A stretch of DNA of 51,493 nucleotides from Singulisphaera sp. GP187. GTDB lineage: Bacteria > Planctomycetota > Planctomycetia > Gemmatales > Gemmataceae. The translations under genes were made by a program, and so were the position numbers. The notes beneath the pieces were generated by a model. That model was not told where the DNA came from. It was given only the letters and a program-made list of their open reading frames with translations, and did not search any database. The stretch spans positions 1-51,493 of the forward strand of contig CAMDQN010000034.1 in the NCBI GenBank assembly GCA_945905925.1. The letters run 5' to 3'. Position 1 is the first letter of the stretch. Each line of letters starts with the position of its first letter. This document shows, piece by piece, positions 51,462 to 51,493 of the stretch.

Positions 51462-51493
51462 GGCGTCGTTCCTCCCATTCCGGTTGTGGCGGG

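Noticed and set aside
1-51493. tRNA or rRNA genes, integrase sites, insertion sequences
   Set aside because: I saw no tRNA-like T-arm sequences, transposase-like proteins or target duplications. A covariance-model search would settle the RNA genes.

Overview
The window looks like chromosomal DNA of a planctomycete, most likely Gemmataceae. The evidence is high GC, two DUF1559 proteins, a DUF1501 protein, a TIGR03000 protein, a sulfatase, ECF sigma factors with unusual partners or fused membrane domains, and repeat-rich gaps between genes. I see no rRNA, tRNA, CRISPR array, phage or transposase gene. Taxonomy is inferred from gene content only.

Layout: 1-655 is the start of a secreted Gly/Gln-rich repeat protein that runs off the left edge. 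1166-6129 (+) holds two exported DUF1559 paralogues and a DUF1501 protein. 6254-12189 (-) is a regulatory cluster: an ECF sigma factor, a 1403-residue protein joining an anti-sigma zinc finger to an alpha-2-macroglobulin-like exterior, and a TIGR03000 protein. 12429-16531 has a sulfatase, a TolC-like lipoprotein and a Pro-rich secreted protein. 16762-19955 (+) has a D-2-hydroxyacid dehydrogenase, a thioredoxin-like secreted protein interrupted by one in-frame TGA (a selenocysteine candidate), and a crotonase. 20010-23989 (-) has dxr, an enlarged site-2 protease and a small unknown protein. 24492-28607 (-) has a sigma factor fused to a membrane and exterior domain, then a G8-domain protein. 28701-34918 holds apgM, a metallo-beta-lactamase-fold protein, rdgB, a serine hydrolase, a TPR-like protein and an HtrA protease. 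35044-37005 (-) is an ABC-2 transporter pair. 37136-51461 (-) is a type II secretion locus, in order of transcription gspJ, gspK, gspL, gspM, a 2228-residue secretin with about 13 N1-like modules, and a lipoprotein.

The main themes are envelope biology: export (type II secretion, Tat and lipoprotein signals), envelope stress sensing (two ECF systems, site-2 protease, HtrA) and surface proteins. The strongest leads are the TGA-containing reading frame at 17989-18948, the giant secretin, the zinc-finger/alpha-2-macroglobulin fusion next to its sigma gene, and a set of long, sequence-diverse inverted repeats between genes, some of whose arms form parts of signal peptides or C-termini.
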